From assembly GCF_004310865.1 (NCBI RefSeq), contig NZ_SIXI01000005.1, forward strand, positions 62,001 through 126,000: a DNA stretch of 64,000 bases, read 5' to 3'. Positions within the stretch are counted from its first letter, which is position 1, and each line of letters starts with the position of its first letter. Source of the DNA: Aquabacterium lacunae (GTDB lineage: Bacteria > Pseudomonadota > Gammaproteobacteria > Burkholderiales > Burkholderiaceae_C). The notes beneath the pieces were generated by a model. The model ran no database searches. It was not told the origin of the DNA and saw nothing but the letters and a program-made list of their open reading frames with translations. Below are positions 44,345 to 59,300 of the stretch, one piece after another. Made by a program: the position numbers and the translations under genes.

Positions 44345-47300
44345 ATGACCAAGCCCCGCCAACGCCGTACCCTGACTGTTCGCGCCGCAACACGCAAGGC
44401 CGCCATGCCGCAGCCGATCCGTCGTCCTGCATGGGGCAAGGTTGATGCGGCTGGCGCCGTGCCGAAGCCACTGCCCATGGCGCTGGCCGTGGCGTCCGCG
44501 ATGGGCTTGGCTCAGTCGGCTCTGGCGGCTGACAACACCATCACGGTGATGCAAAAGGGTGGGGCCAACGTCACGGGCACGCAGGTGCAGGTCAATGGCA
44601 ACCGCACGAACATCACCACGACCACCATCAGTGGCAATGCGGCCTTCAACGCGTTCTCGCGTTTTGATGTGGCGGCAGGCAACACGGTCAATCTGGTCGT
44701 GCCCACTGCGGTCAACACGCTGGTGAATCTGGTCAGCAACCCGATCTCCATCAATGGCACGCTGAACTCGGTGCGCAACGGCACCCTCGGGGGGCACCTC
44801 GTGTTCGCCAGCCCCGACGGCATGGTGGTGGGGGCGTCGGGCGTCGTCAACACCGCGCGCCTGAGCGTGTTCACACCCAACCGTACCGACTTCGATGCCC
44901 TGACGGGCGCCATCGGCTCAGCCACTGGCGACAGCCTGACGGCGCAGCTCATGCGGGGTGAGATCGGTCGCAACGCCACCGGCTTCATCCGTGTGCTGGG
45001 CCAGATCAATGCCCTGGACGGCGTGACGCTGGACGCTGGCGGCAATGTGACCGTCGAGGCCGGGGCCGTGATCCGTGCGGGGTCCGACGCCCGCCAGGCC
45101 GCCACACTCACTGCCGCGGTCAATGCGTCGGGCAGTGGCCTGACCCTGCCTGCCCTGGTGAAGGTGGGGGGGGATATCGAAATTGTGTCCGAAGCCGATG
45201 TGGTGGTGGCCAACACGGCCCAGGTGTCGGCCGCTCAAAGGCTGGACCCTGTCACCGCCGACGAAGCCGCGCAAGGTGCAGGGCGTGGTGGCAACGTCAA
45301 ACTGGTGGGTCGCACCGTCACGGTGGCCGGCTCGGTCGACGCGAGCGGGCAGCGCCGTGGCGGGACGGTGCAGATCGGTCAGCGCGACACCAGCCGCTTG
45401 GCGGGCCAGGGTGAGTTCGAGTTGGCCAAGCTGGCCGACGCGAGTTTCGATGAGAGCCTGGAAGCCACCGAAACCTCCACCTTGAACGTGGACGGCAGCT
45501 ACAGCGGCCCGGCCAGCGCCTACCAGGCCACGCGGGCCAAGGCGGTGGTGACACGCAGCACCACGCTGGCGTCGACAGGCCAGGTGCTGGCCGATGCCTT
45601 GACGCAAGGTGACGGCGGACGCGTCGACTACGTCAGTGAGACGTCCAATCCGCCGCAACCGGGCGAGGGCACCTCCATTGCGGGCCGCACATCGGCACGC
45701 GGGACGGGTGCGGGTGGCCAAGGTGGCTCAGTGGGCTATGAGGGCCTCGGTGCCACCGGCTGGCGGGCCTCAGCCGTGACCGACCTCTCGGCGGGCTCTG
45801 GCGCAGCCTTGGGCACCCTGACCCTGGGCGCTTACAACATCCGCATCGTCGACGGCGCGGCCAGCGCGGGCGTGGGGTGCCTGACCACCTGCGACATCAC
45901 GATCGGCACCATCCAGTCCTTGATGGGCACGGCCAACCTCACCCTGGTGGCCTCCAACCCCCTGGGCACCTCCACGCTGGCGTTGGCCGAGGGTGTCAAC
46001 CTCGACTTGCGGTCGCAGATGGGGCTCGGCAGCGAAAAGGTGCTGCGTCTGCAGTCGCAGGACATCACCTTGCAGGCCGATTCGACCATCCAGACGCGCG
46101 GCGGGCGGGTCATTCTCAGCGGCCTGGGCTCGCTCACGTCCACCATTCCCTTGTTTGAGGGCACCCCGATCGCCACGCAGCAGCAGATCGTCAACCCGGT
46201 CTCGTTCAACTACCTGGGCGGCAGCTTCGGTGGCAACGTGACGATGAAGAGCGGCTCGCGCATCATCACGCGCCCGGTGGCCACCGGTCAGGACGCCACC
46301 ACCGCTGCCACCTTGCAAGGCAAGGCCGGCGACGTGATCCTGCGCGGCGAGAACATCGACTTGCAGGCCGGCAGCGGCATCTACGCGCAAGGTGATGGCG
46401 TGCGCCAGGGCGGCACCGTGGAGCTGTCCACCTATTCGGCCGCCAACCATTACCTGGTGGTTTCCAACGCGAACAGCAGCCTCACCTTGGGCGGCACCGT
46501 GCGTGCCGGCACCATCAACGCGACCAGCATGGCCTACGCCGCTGCAGCGGGCACCGAAGAGAAGTTCGCCATGCAGGCCCTGGCCTTCCTGGGCGGTGTG
46601 TCGGCGGGCGTCGAGATCGCCAAGGCCAATGCCACCACCACGGTCAAATCCACCGCTGTGCTGCAGGCCGATGGCGACCTCAACCTCAACGCGCAGACCA
46701 CCACCAGCGCGCTGAACAAGATCAAGGCCATCAACGCGGGCACCTTGCAAAGCGCGGTCACGCTCAGTGCCGCGTACGCCGAAACCGGCGGCGAGGCCAA
46801 GACGGTCATCGAGGGTGGCAGCATCACCGCCGGTGGTGCGCTCAATGTGCTGGCCCTGAACAACGCCACGGCACGTTCGAAGGTGTCGTCGATCAGCCTG
46901 GCCGGCGCGCCCATGAACGCGGCGTTCTCGATGGTCAAGACCGACAACAAGGCCACGGCCGATGTGCAGGGCGGCACCATCAAGGCCGCCAAGGTCGACA
47001 TCCAGGCCTTGCAGGTGGGCGACACCTACAACGCCGTGGCCATCAAGAAGATTTCGGCCGATGGTGACTCGGACGGCGTGTCCGTCGCCGCGGCCGTGTC
47101 GCAGACCAAGTTCAGTTCGGAAGCCAAGCTGGGTGCCAACCTGATCGGGGTGGGCGATGTGAACGTGCTGGCCAACACCGTCACCTGGCAGAACTACAAC
47201 AAGGTGGCCGCCAAGGACGGCAAGCTGCCCGCCATCGTCCAGAAGGTGCTGGCCAAGAAGGGCAAGACCGGTCTGGTGGCCGGCAACCCGGTCATGCAGT

Positions 47301-50300
47301 ACGTGGCCGGCCAGGTCGATGCCGCGCTCAAGCGCCAGAACACCCGCGGCCAGTTCGACCTGCCTTTCCAGGCCAGCGGCACCGTGGCCTTCGTGGACAG
47401 CGAGCTGAACGCGAACGCGGTCATTGCGCCCAACGTCACCATCGACTCCACCGGCAATGTGGCCGTGGTGGGCCGCACCGAGAACCACTCCACCCACAAC
47501 ATCTCCCAGGCCGGTGCCAAGGCCAAGGACGACGTGGGCTTTGCGCTGTCGGCCGCCGTGGCCGTGGGCCTGTACGAGCAGAACGCCGACACCACCATCG
47601 GCCAGAACGTCACCATCAAGGCGCAGAACATCGGCGTGCTCGCCGAGACCGAGCAGCCGCTGGACGTGACCTGGGAAGACCAGTTCGACATCCGCAACAA
47701 GCCCGCCAAGATCCTCAAGGCGATCACCCCGCCGAACTTTGGCCTGGCCGACTACGTGCTGACCAGCTACGCCAGCGCCAAGGCCTCGCAGACGGTGGAA
47801 GGGGGCGCCGCCATCACCGGCTCGGTCAACTACACCAGCTTCAGCAACTCGGCGCGTGCATGGATCGCGCCCAAGGCCACACTGGAAGCCAAGGCCGCCA
47901 GCGACACGCCCTGGACCATGAGCTGGAAGATCCCCGAGCCGCCGCCGGCCTTCGTGGACCCGCTGGACAACGACAACCTGGTGGTGCCACCCGCCGGCCA
48001 GATCGAGGCCACCAAATCGCTGCTGTGCGCCTTCGAGGCCAATCCCCAGCAGTGCCGTCAGGATGCGACCCTGCCGCCCGACAAGGTGGTGATGTACGGC
48101 GTGTTCCCGGCCGACGTGCCGCCGCCGGTGCTGGGCATCACGCCAGCCACCTCGGTGGCTTTCGATCGCAGCCTGAGCGTGGACGCCACCAGCGAGACCA
48201 TGGCCATCACCCTGGCCGGCTCGGCCGCGGGCCTGATCCCTCAGCCTGGCGCCAAGGGCGAGAACTCGGCAGGTGCCTCGGTGAACGTGCTGAGCACCGA
48301 CCACCGCGTGTCGGCGCTGGTCGATGCCTCGGCCACCCTGAAAGCCAATGCCACGGTGTCGGTGCAGGCCAGTGCCGACGACACCCTGGTGGCCCTGACC
48401 CCTTCCGGTGGCAAGGCCGAAGACACCGGCGTGTCCCTGCTGGGTGCGGTCATCCTGACCGACAACAAGGTGCGAGCCCTGGTCGATTCGACCGCCCAGC
48501 TGGCCGCTCGCAACGTGATCCTGGACGCCCGCCAGGGCCTCACCGCGGTCAACGTGGCCGCCGCCCTGACCAGCGGCGGTGCAGTCTCTGTGGGCGTGGG
48601 CCTCAGCCTGGCCGATGTCTACACCGACACCCAGGCCCGCGTGGGGCTGGGCGTGGGCACCAGCGAGAGCTGGTTGCGCCCTGCCGGCGTGGCGGTGACG
48701 CCGTTTGCCGCGTTGGCGGTGGCCGATCAGGGCATCCGCATCAGCGACACCCTGACGGTCGATGCGCAGACCCAGGCCATGATCGTGTCGTTGGGCGTGA
48801 TGGCCTCGGACACCAGCAACGACGACCCCAACACCTACGAAGGCCCGGCCAAGAAACCGAGCGCCGCGGCGGCCCTCAAGCAAAAGGCCACCGACAAGAT
48901 CAGCAGCACCCGCACGGCCCTGGCCGAGAAGCTCAAGACCGTGCCCAAGGTGGGCAACACGCTGGACAAGACCGTCCGGCCCAAGCAGAAGGAGCCGCCC
49001 AAGGGCTCCCCCAGCGCGTTCAACCTGGCCCTGACCGCCAACGCCGCGGTCAACAACGTCGAGATGGTCACCAAGGCCGGCCTCGACGACGTCACGGTCA
49101 AGGCCCGCAACCCGGCGGCAGACAACGTCAAGGTCACGGTCAATGCGCTCGAGCAGGCCAACATCGCGGCCGCGTCGGGCGCAGGTGCCTTGTCGCGCGG
49201 CAAGGACCCGGCCGTCACCACCAAGGCCGGTGGTTCGGGCGCTCTGGCCCTGAACATCGTGCGCAACACCACCGAGGCTTCGGTGCGTGGTAGCACCATC
49301 CAGGACTTCTCCAGCATGAACGTGCTGGCCGACCGCCGCGGTGAAAACGTGACGGTGGGCCTCGGCCTGGCGGCCAGCTCAGGCTCTGCCCAGCAAGATG
49401 CACAGTCGCTGCAGGCCGCGGTGTCGGCCTCGGTGACCGATGTGGACAGTCAGCTCACCTCGGTCGTCGAGCGCTCGACCCTGACGGGCCGTCAGGGCGC
49501 CAAGCCGACCGACCCGGCCACGGCCGACCTGCAGGTGCTGGCCCGTGACAGCACCACCACTGGCGTGGGTGGCGGTGCCTTGAGCATTGGCGGCAGCAAG
49601 GGCGTGGGTGCCACGGTGGCCGTGGGCCTCATCAAGAGCGACACCACGGCCGCCATCCGCGGCAGCCAGGTCACCCAGGTCAACAACGTGCGCGTGGGTG
49701 CGTTCGATCCCACCACCATGGCCTCGGCCGCGGTGGCCGTGACCGTGTCGTCCGGCCAGTCGTCGTCGGCTGGTGTGTCGATCGCAGGTTCCGCCGCGGT
49801 CAACTTCGTCAACACCACCACGGTGGCCGAGATCACCGATGCACCGGCCTCGGGCCTGAAGCCCAAGGTGCGCAGCAGCATCACCGCCGATGGTGACGTG
49901 TCGGTGGTCGCGAGCGACCAGGTCACCACCCAGGCCAAGACCGCTTTCGACGCGGCCTATGCGGCCCATGCCGCCGGTGCGCCGCGTGGCGAGGCCGATG
50001 CCGACGTGGGAGAAGACCGTTCCGATTTTGGCGCCGGCTTCCTGGCCAACAAGACCAGCGATGGCAAGTCCAGCATCTCGGCCCAGCGTGAGGTGCCCGA
50101 GGGCGAGACCGACTCCAACAACCCGGCCGTGACCTGGGACACCGCGCGCGCTGGTTCGCTGATGATCGCCGTGACAGGCACGGGCGTCGGCCAGGGCAAT
50201 GGTGCTGGCGTGGGCGTGTCTGTGTCGGTGTCTGAGAAATCGCACATCGCCCGTGCGTACGACGCCGACCTGACCGCCAACAAGCTCGACATCGCGGCCA

Positions 50301-53300
50301 AGGCGTCCACCCTGGCCGTGGACGTGGCCGTGGGCGCGGCCGTGTCCACCGACACCAGCAACTTCAGCGGCGTGGGCTCGGCGGCGGCCACCTCGAATGG
50401 CAATGTCACCGAGGCCCGACTGGGCAAGAGCGGCACCACCACCAACGTCACGCTGCGCAGCAAGGCCGATGACGCCCTGCAGGTGCGCGCCGAAGACGAC
50501 ACCCAGAACTGGACGGTGGCCGGCAACGTGGCCGTGAACATGCAAAGCGGCGCAGCCATTGGCCTGGCCCTGGGCGTGAGCGAAAGCACCGCGCGCACCG
50601 AAGCCATCGTGGAACGCGCCAAGGTGGTCAACACCGGTGGCAACCGCGTCACGGCCTCGAGCGATTCCGACTTCTTCACCCTGGCCATCAGCGGGGGTTA
50701 TGCCGCCGGCGTGGCCCTCAATGGCTCGGTCACTTACGACGACATCGCCTCGGTGACCAAGGCCGAAGTGCGTGATGGCAGCGACATCTCGGGCTCCAGC
50801 CTGAGCATCCTGGCCGGTGACACCTCGGCCAGTGGCAACGAATCGTCGCGCATCTTCTCGCTGGCGGGCACGGGCGCCAAGGGCGGTACCGCCATCGGTG
50901 CGGGCATCAACATCAACATCATCCGCATGAGCAACCAGGCGCTCATGTCGGATTCGACCTTCAGCATCGGTTCGGGCGGCATCCTGCAGCGTGCGCGCAG
51001 CAACGCCGAAATCTGGGCCGCCGCCGTGTCGGTCGGTGTGGGCGACAACTTCGCTTTCAACGGCGCGAGCGCCAACTCGGCCATCGAGAACGTGACCCTG
51101 GCCGAAAGCACCGGTGTCAACCTCGACACCGATGGCAACTACACCCTGGCGGCCGAAGACGATTCGGCCTCGCGCACGCTGAGCCTGGGGCTGGCCGCCA
51201 GCACCGGCGGTGGCGCCGGCGGTGCGGCGATCACGGTCAACCACATGGGCACCCAGACCCGCGCTTCGCTGCACGGTGACACCACCGACGCGAACGCCAA
51301 GGTGCAGGCCCGCAATGTGAAGGTGACGGCCGACAGCGACGGCACCGTGGGCGTGCTGGCCGTGGGCATTGGTGGGGCATCCACCGGTGCGGTGGGCGGT
51401 TCGATCGGCGTCAACGTGATGACCAACCGCATCGTGGCCGAGATCGACCAGGGTGCCAAGGTCGATGCCGACAACAACGTGCTGGTGCGGGCCACCGACA
51501 AGGGCGACATCTCGGCACTGGCCGGTGGTGTGGCCGTGTCGGCCAGTTCCTTCTCGGCGGCCTTGGGGGCCTCCGCCTCGGCCAACGTCATCCAGAACAG
51601 CACCCGTGCGTCCATCGGCAACGACGGCGAGGCCACCACGGTGGTCAATGCCCGTGCGCAAGACCGCACGGACACGCTGGAAGTGGCCAATGGCGACCTG
51701 ACCGAACAGGTCACCTACGACGGCTTCACCAAGGCCGAAAACTACGCAGCGCCCACGCTGACCCAGGCCACCAAGAATGTCACCGGCGTGGCAGTCAACG
51801 CCTCCTCGGTGCGCCATGTCAAGGCCATGGGCCTGACCGTGGGCCTGGCCGCCAGCCTGGGCGGCGGCTTCGCGGGCAACATCGGGGCGCAGGTGGCCGG
51901 TGGTGACACCACCGCACGCATCACCAATTCGCGCCTGAACTTCAACCGCCAGGCCATCCCGGGGGTGGACGAAGCCGACCAGGTGCTGCACCTGGGTGAA
52001 ACGGGCACGGCCCAGAACGTGGACATCCTGGCGGCCAGCCACCAGTACAGCGCCAACTTCGCTTTCGCGGGCTCGGGCTCTGGCATCGTGGCGGCTTCGG
52101 GTGCCGTGTCGGTCGATGTGAACGTGGCCACCACCGTGGCCGAGCTGCGCAACAGCGAAGTCGATGCTGGCGGTGTGGTGGGCGTGCAGGCCTCGAGCAC
52201 GGGTGGCATGGCCGGCTCCGTCGCCTCGGTGGCCGGTGCAGGCGGCCTGGCGGGCGCAGGCACCGTGGAAGTGGGGGTGAGCAAGGGCACCACCCGCGCA
52301 GGCGTGTACGACAGCGAAGTGCACGCGGCCGGTGTGGCCGTGAACGCGCGCAACCTCAGTGGCAACAAGTTCGTGGTCGGTTCGGGCGCCATCGCGGGCG
52401 GCTACGCCGGCGCCGGCTCGGTGCTGGTCGCGGTCAGCGAGCAGACCACCACCGCCGAGATCGACCAGTCGCGCACGGGCAGTCGTGCGGGGCAGGCCCG
52501 TCGCACGGTTCGCGCCGAATCGAAGGGCATCGACCATCCGGCCGATGGCCAGATCACGGTCGATGCCGTCAACGACGTGCGCAACGGCAATGTGGTCGTG
52601 GCACTGGCTGGGGGCTCCGATGTGGGCGTGGCCGGTGTGATCGACGTGACGGTGCACAACAGCACCACGCAAGCCCGCGTGCGCGACGCCAACCTGGAGG
52701 CGTCGGGCCGCTCGGGAGACACCACCCGTGGCGTGCGCGTGAAGGCCGAAGACAAGGGCAACATCCTGCGCGCTGCAGGCGCAGCGGGCATCTCGTTCGG
52801 CTCGGCCGGCGCCAGCGGCGCGGTGTCGCTGATGATCGGTCGCAGCTCGGCGCAGGCCACGGTCACCGATTCGGTGGTGGATGCACCCGTGGTCACGGTC
52901 GAGGCCTTGAACCGCAAGCAACTCGACAACTACGCCATCGGCCTCGGGGTCGGTGGTGGTGCGGGCGTGGGCGGCACGCTGTCGCTGGTCATGCTGGGCA
53001 CGGCGCCTGCTTCGCAGCAGCAGCCGGCAGCCTTCGGCGCCTTCACCGGCAACAGCAAGGGCGGCTCGTCCATCGATGCGGCCTCCGGTGCCACGTCGGG
53101 CCTGAACGGTGTGTTCAGTGTGGACCAAAGCTCGCCTGGCAAGAGCGGCCGCAGCGAAAGCGCGCTCACCTCGAGCGAACTGGCGCAACTGCAGGGCGCA
53201 TCCAGCACCAGCACCGACATGGGCAGTCTGCTCAGCAGCGGCCGTGCCAACGAGGCCAAGGCCCTGGTCAGCAACTCGGTGCTGCGCACCGACCGCGCCA

Positions 53301-56300
53301 ACGTGGTGGCCCAGACCGAAACGTCCATCATCAATGCACCGGGCGCCCTGGGCGCCGCCGGTGCCGTGGGCGTGGGCGGCAGCATTGGCCTGACCTTCGT
53401 GAACAACGCCGTCGAGGCCGGCCTGAGCCGCAGCCTTGTGATGGCCCGCGATGGTGGCGCACGCCCCACCGTGACGGTCAGTGCGGTGGCCGACAACCTC
53501 AGCCGCGGCAGCAGCCATTCGGTCAAGGACGGGAGCACCCAGATCGATTGCGGCAAGGACACCACCGTGTGTGCCGTCTCCGTGGCCGGTGGTGCCGGTG
53601 GCCTGGTGGGCTTCGGTGCCGCGGTGGCCCATGTGGGCCTGAACAACCAGGTCTCGACCCATGTCGACGGTGACCTCACCGTGGGCTCGCTCGCCTTGAC
53701 ATCGGAGGACAACAGCAAGGTCGATGTGTTCACGCTGGGCGCCTCGGTGGGCGCCGTGGCCGTGGGTGCATCGTCGGCCACCGCCGTGCGTGACGGCGCG
53801 GTGACCGCACAGATCAACCCCGATCGCAACGGTGCTGGCGAGTCCTTCTCGGCCGCTGGCACAGCTGCCGGTCTGAGGGGCGCTCGTGTGCAGGCCAGCG
53901 AACTGGTCTCGGTCACGGCCCATTCGGGCGGTGTGATGCGCGCACGCGCCATCGGCCTGGCCGCAGGGGCAGCAGGCGCCACTGGCGCTGGCACCGGCCT
54001 GACCGACAACATTTCCACCACCGCCCGCATTGGCAACAACGCCCTGGTCAGCAGTGCCAGCGGCAACATCGCCCTGAGTGCACGCCACGATGCCGCCCTG
54101 ACCGCCGATTCGCTCGGTGTGGCGGTGGCATCCTGGGGCGCACTGGGTGTGTCGGCATCGACCGCCGTCATCAATTCGCAGACCACGGCCGAAATCGACG
54201 ATGGGGCCCAGGTGCTGGCGCGGACCACGTCCAACCCCAACACCGGGACCACCGACGAGAACCAGTTGTCGGTCGAAGCGGTGGACACTTCGTCGGCCAG
54301 CAGCAAGGCGGTGGCAGGCACGGGCGCGTTGCTGGTCGGCGCCAACGCCGCAGTAGCCGACACCACCCAGAAGGCGCGCACGCACACCCGCCTGGGCGAC
54401 CAGGTGACCCTGGGCTCCGGACTGCTGTCGCTGAGTGCCAACTCCAACGTCTCGGGCAGTTCAGTGGCCACCGGCATCAGCGTGGGTGGCTTGCTGTCGG
54501 TGGGGGCTGCCATCTCGCGCACCCATGCCCAGACCGACACCACCCTGGCCTACGGCCTGGGCACCCGGTTTGAACAGGTCAATGGCAACGAGGTGGTGGG
54601 CGCACGCGCCAGCCTGAGCGCCAAGGGGCAATCGAACCTGATCTCTCGCACCCTGGCGGGTTCGGGCGGCATCGTCTCGGGCGCAGCGGCTTCGTCGGCC
54701 ATCGACGACACCGGCCGCGCCAGCGTCACGCTGGCCGATGGCTCGGGCTCGGCCACCAATGCACACGCCACCCTGGCCGGCCACACCGTCGAGGTGGTGG
54801 CCGACTACATGTCCAGCTACGGCATGCACGCCAACGCGGTCAATGCCAGCGTGGTGGGCGCCAGCGGTACCGAAGCCATCTACACGAACAATGCCAACGG
54901 CCGCAAGTCGGGCGCCACCATCGATGTGGGCCGCTACGGCGAGGTCGAGGCCCTTGATGGCATCAGCCTGACCGCTGCCAGCCACGTGCAGCGTGTGCCG
55001 GGCACCGAATCGCCCACCGATGGCGACGCCATGTACGTGGCCACGGGTGCAGGCGGTGGCCTCATCAGCGGCGCGGCCGTGATCGCCAAGCAGACGCTCA
55101 ACCATGAGGCGGCCACGCGTATTGGCGACAACGCCAGCCTGGTCACCAGTGGCGACCCCTACCTGCGCAAGGGCAACATCGCCGTGCACGCCCGCACCAC
55201 CACGGATGCGGCCATGCACGTCAAGCTCAACACGGGCGGGGCCATCCAGGCACCCTTCACCAAGTCCGAGACTTTCCTGAACACGCAGGTCACCGCGACC
55301 CTGGGCCAGAACGTGCTGGTGCGCAGTTCGGGCAGTGTGGGCCTGACCACCAGCGTGGACCACAAGGTGCTCAGCGAGGCGGTCACCAAGACCTACGGCG
55401 CCATCGGCATTGCCGGTGGCCGTTCGGTCACTGAGCTGATCGCCAACGAGACCGTCGGCATCGGCTCGGGCTCGGACGTCTTTGCATGGGACAACGTCAG
55501 CATCGGCTCGGGCATGGACGCGCAAGGCGCAGCCATCAACCTGCTGGGTGCCCGCTCGATCACCGACGTCTACAACTACGCGATCATCCCGATCACGCCC
55601 GAGCTGGACGCCGAAGCCTCGGCCGTGGACCGCGCCAACGTGACCGTGTCCAACGGCGCCCGTGTGCGCTCGGTGCGCGATGTGCGCATCGGCTCTCGCC
55701 GCGGCTTGTCCGACGCCAAGACCGTGGCCGCAGGCCACAACCCCTACAGCGAAAGCACGCACGAGGTCATCAACGAGCCTGGCAAGGAGCTGGTGAAGTA
55801 CGAGCACGGCCTGACCGTGGACGGCCAGGTGCTGGCCGGCGTGCGCAGCACGGTGAAGGTCAATGTCAGCAACACCAACAACCTGACCTACCGGGTTGAA
55901 GATGGCAGCGGCGATTCGCAGGTGTCCATCGACCCGCTGCTGGCCGAAGGCGGCATGGTCACGGTGGGTTCGATCAACGCACTGGGCGGCAATGCGCCCA
56001 ACCGTGTGTTCGTCAAGACCACGCTCAACGCCAAGGACTACCTGCTCAGCCTGATGAACGCCACCTCGGACAACGAGGAGGCCGAGCGCCTGGGCAACCT
56101 GGCGGCGCTGGTCAACCCCAACACGCTGGACACTTTCGTGTTGCCGGACCTGCGCGCCTATGGCGGCAGCATCAAGGTGGACGCCGACACCATCAACGGG
56201 CGCGGTGTGTTGCGCGCCTCCGGCGGTGCCACCATCGACATCCAGAATGCGGGCAACAACCACCTGTTCATCAACAACCTGCTGATCCCCGATGCCGAGT

Positions 56301-59300
56301 CGGGTGGCCATGTGGACTTCGTGCGGGGTCAGCTGCGCGACAAGCTGGCGCTGTCCGTGCAGGAGTACGCCACCGATCGCCAACCCCTGATCAACATCCG
56401 CTCCAACTACGTCAACCCGCAGGGTGGCAAGAGCGGCACGATCTTCTTCGTGCCCGGGCGCATGCTCAACGGGCAGACCAGCCAGGTGTCGAACCTGCAA
56501 GGCCGCCTGGCGGTGCAGACCGACTATGGCGACATCGCCATCACCTCGGCCGTGAGCGCGGCCGAGATCCTGCAGGACGCGCCTCAGGGCGCCGTATCGC
56601 AAGGCACACCGAATACGCCGTTCTTCACGGGTGGTGACCCGGCCTATGCCTGGCAAGCGGCCGTGAGCCGGCTGTCGAACCCGGCTTCTTCGTGGTTCTT
56701 CAATTTTGGCGAAATCTTCCCGTCGCAGATCGCCTTGATGGCCGCCCGGGAAAAGTTCATCGAGCTGGTGGGCCGTGAGCCCAACTCCACCGAAGAACTG
56801 TCGCGCGTGCTGGCGTCGAACGGCGACCCGAACCAGTACGACCCCAAGCTGGGCTACAGCATCAACAACGACCAGCAGGTCTGGTCGTATGTCAACAACG
56901 GCGTGAACTTCGGTCAGATCGCTGGCAAGTTCGGGGACGATTCGCCCGCCGCCTACCTGCGTTGGTACAAGAACCGCTACCTGTTCACCGAGCACGCCCT
57001 GTTGTCGCCCACGGCCTCCAGCACCACGCTGTTTGCCGGTGACAACGCCAACAACCCGACGGTGCCCACAGGCATCAACGGGGGGCAGCTGCTGCAGATC
57101 AACGCTTCGATCCTAGACCTGAACGGCAAGATCAGCTCCGGCGTCTCGGGCAGCAACTCGGTCACGGTGCGCAACACCCCGGTCATTCCGGTGGGCGAGG
57201 TCAAGATCTCGGTGCTGGACTGCTTGCTGGACCCCACCTGCGTGGCCCGCAATGGCTTGTCCGACTACCGCGACCCGGTCACGGGCATGTACCGCCTGGA
57301 CACCATGACCAATGGCGTGACCTCGGTCAAGTCTGGCGACCGCGCCGTGCCCATCTGGTTCGACACGGCCAGCCGCCAGCTGGTCACCCGTTCCATGACG
57401 GGTGGCAACGGTGGCCGCATCCTGCTGTCCGGCCAGATCATCAACTCCAGCCGACTCGACGGTACGGGCCGCACCAACGCGCTGATTCAGCTCAACAGCG
57501 GCGCGCCGCAATTCGACATCCAGAACCTGACGGGCTTCAACCTGTCCCTGGGCAGCATCAACACGGGTGACCTGGGCAAGAGCGAGCTGCGCATCACCGA
57601 CAAGCTGCGCCGTGACGGCCAGGGCCGTGCGCTGACCACCTGGTACGTGTACGACCCCGCCGCGGGCGGCCGCCAGGGCTTCACCCAGTACCAGGCCTAC
57701 GGCGCGAACCTGCGCGAGGGGTATGCCAACCTGTCGGGCAACTACCTGGGGCAGTCCAACACGCTGGCCTACAACCCGGTCGATGGCGCTCGCCTGAACT
57801 GGACGCGATCGGCCACCATTGGCCGCACCGTGTACAACCCGGTGGCCAACAGCAACGCCTGGTGGGATTGGCGCGCCACGGAATGGCAGTACACCAGCGG
57901 CTGGTCGAACAACGGCAACTATTCCGTGTCGGTGAACCCGGGTGACCGTGACACCACGATCCGCCTGAGCATGGACACCACCGAGTGGAACCGTTTCAGC
58001 ACGGGCGTGGGCTACAGCTACAACGGCCCAGCCGAGCGTTACTTCAACCTGCCGACCTCCATCCATGCGGTGCAATCCGTGTCGGTCAAGGCCGACACGC
58101 CGATCCCGATCCGCGCGGCCGGCGCCTCGGAGGGCCTGATCAACGTGCTGTCGTTGGGCGGCATCACCCTGGAAGGCTCGCTGACCAACCGCACCGGCAG
58201 GACCGATCTGACCGATCGGGGCACCGGCATCCGCCAAGGCACCGAAGTCGATCCGATCATTGCCGCACGTCAGCTCAACATTTCCAGCACGCGCGATGTG
58301 GGCGCTGCGCCCGATCAGAGCGGTCTGCGCAAGCCCGTGCGGATCGACATGACCACCGATGCCCAAGGCAACCCCCTGGGCACGCTGCGGGCCGAGGTGA
58401 CCAACGGCTCGCTGTTCCTCGATGCCGTGGGCCCGGTGCGCGTCGAGCGCCTGTCTTCGCAAGGCACGACCTGGCTGCATGCGGCGGGCAGCATCTCGAC
58501 CGCCAACGGCGGGCCGGTGTTCGGCCAGATGGTCGATCTGGTGTCGACCAACGGCTCCATCACGGGTGACAACGTCAACCAGGGTGTGAACTACCGTGGC
58601 GGCATCCTGTCGGCCAAGGCACGTGGCGACATCCGCATCGACAACCAGGGCGATGTGCTGCGCATCAACGAAGTTGCGTCGGCCGAAGGCGAAGTGGCCC
58701 TGACGTCGGCCAGCGGCATGCGCGATGCCCGCGAGGAGGTTTCCACCGAATTCCGTTCGGAAGACGAGATCCAGGCCTTGTGGAACGATCGCCTGCAGAT
58801 GACCGATCAGGCCGGCGCCCTGGCCGATGCCCAAAAGCACACCATCACGCCGTATCAGCAGCGTGTGCGCACCGACTACGACACCTGGTGGGCTCTGATG
58901 GATGCGGGCTCGGTGGACGCTTCCGGGCAGTTCACGGTGGGCAAGGTCACCAACGAGTGGCGCACCCGCACCCAGCAGGCCCTGAACCTGGCCGCAGCAC
59001 CCACTGACCAGCAGGTGCGTGACTTCATCGTCGACACCTGGCGCACCCGCGCCCGCAGCGCACAGGGCCTGGACAGCAATGCCTCGCTCAGCGCGGCCGA
59101 GGTGCAGGGCTATGTCAGCGGGCTGTACGCCAGCCTGAGCAGCCGCTTCGATGAAGCCTATGGTGGTCAGGGCTGGAAGCAACAAGGAGCCTTCCAGTCC
59201 TACAACCGTGATTTCGCCTACGACATGGCGGTCTCTAACCAGGCCCTGCGCGACCAGCTGGTGCGCGGTGCCTACTGGGGCACCGACCTGTTGACCAACC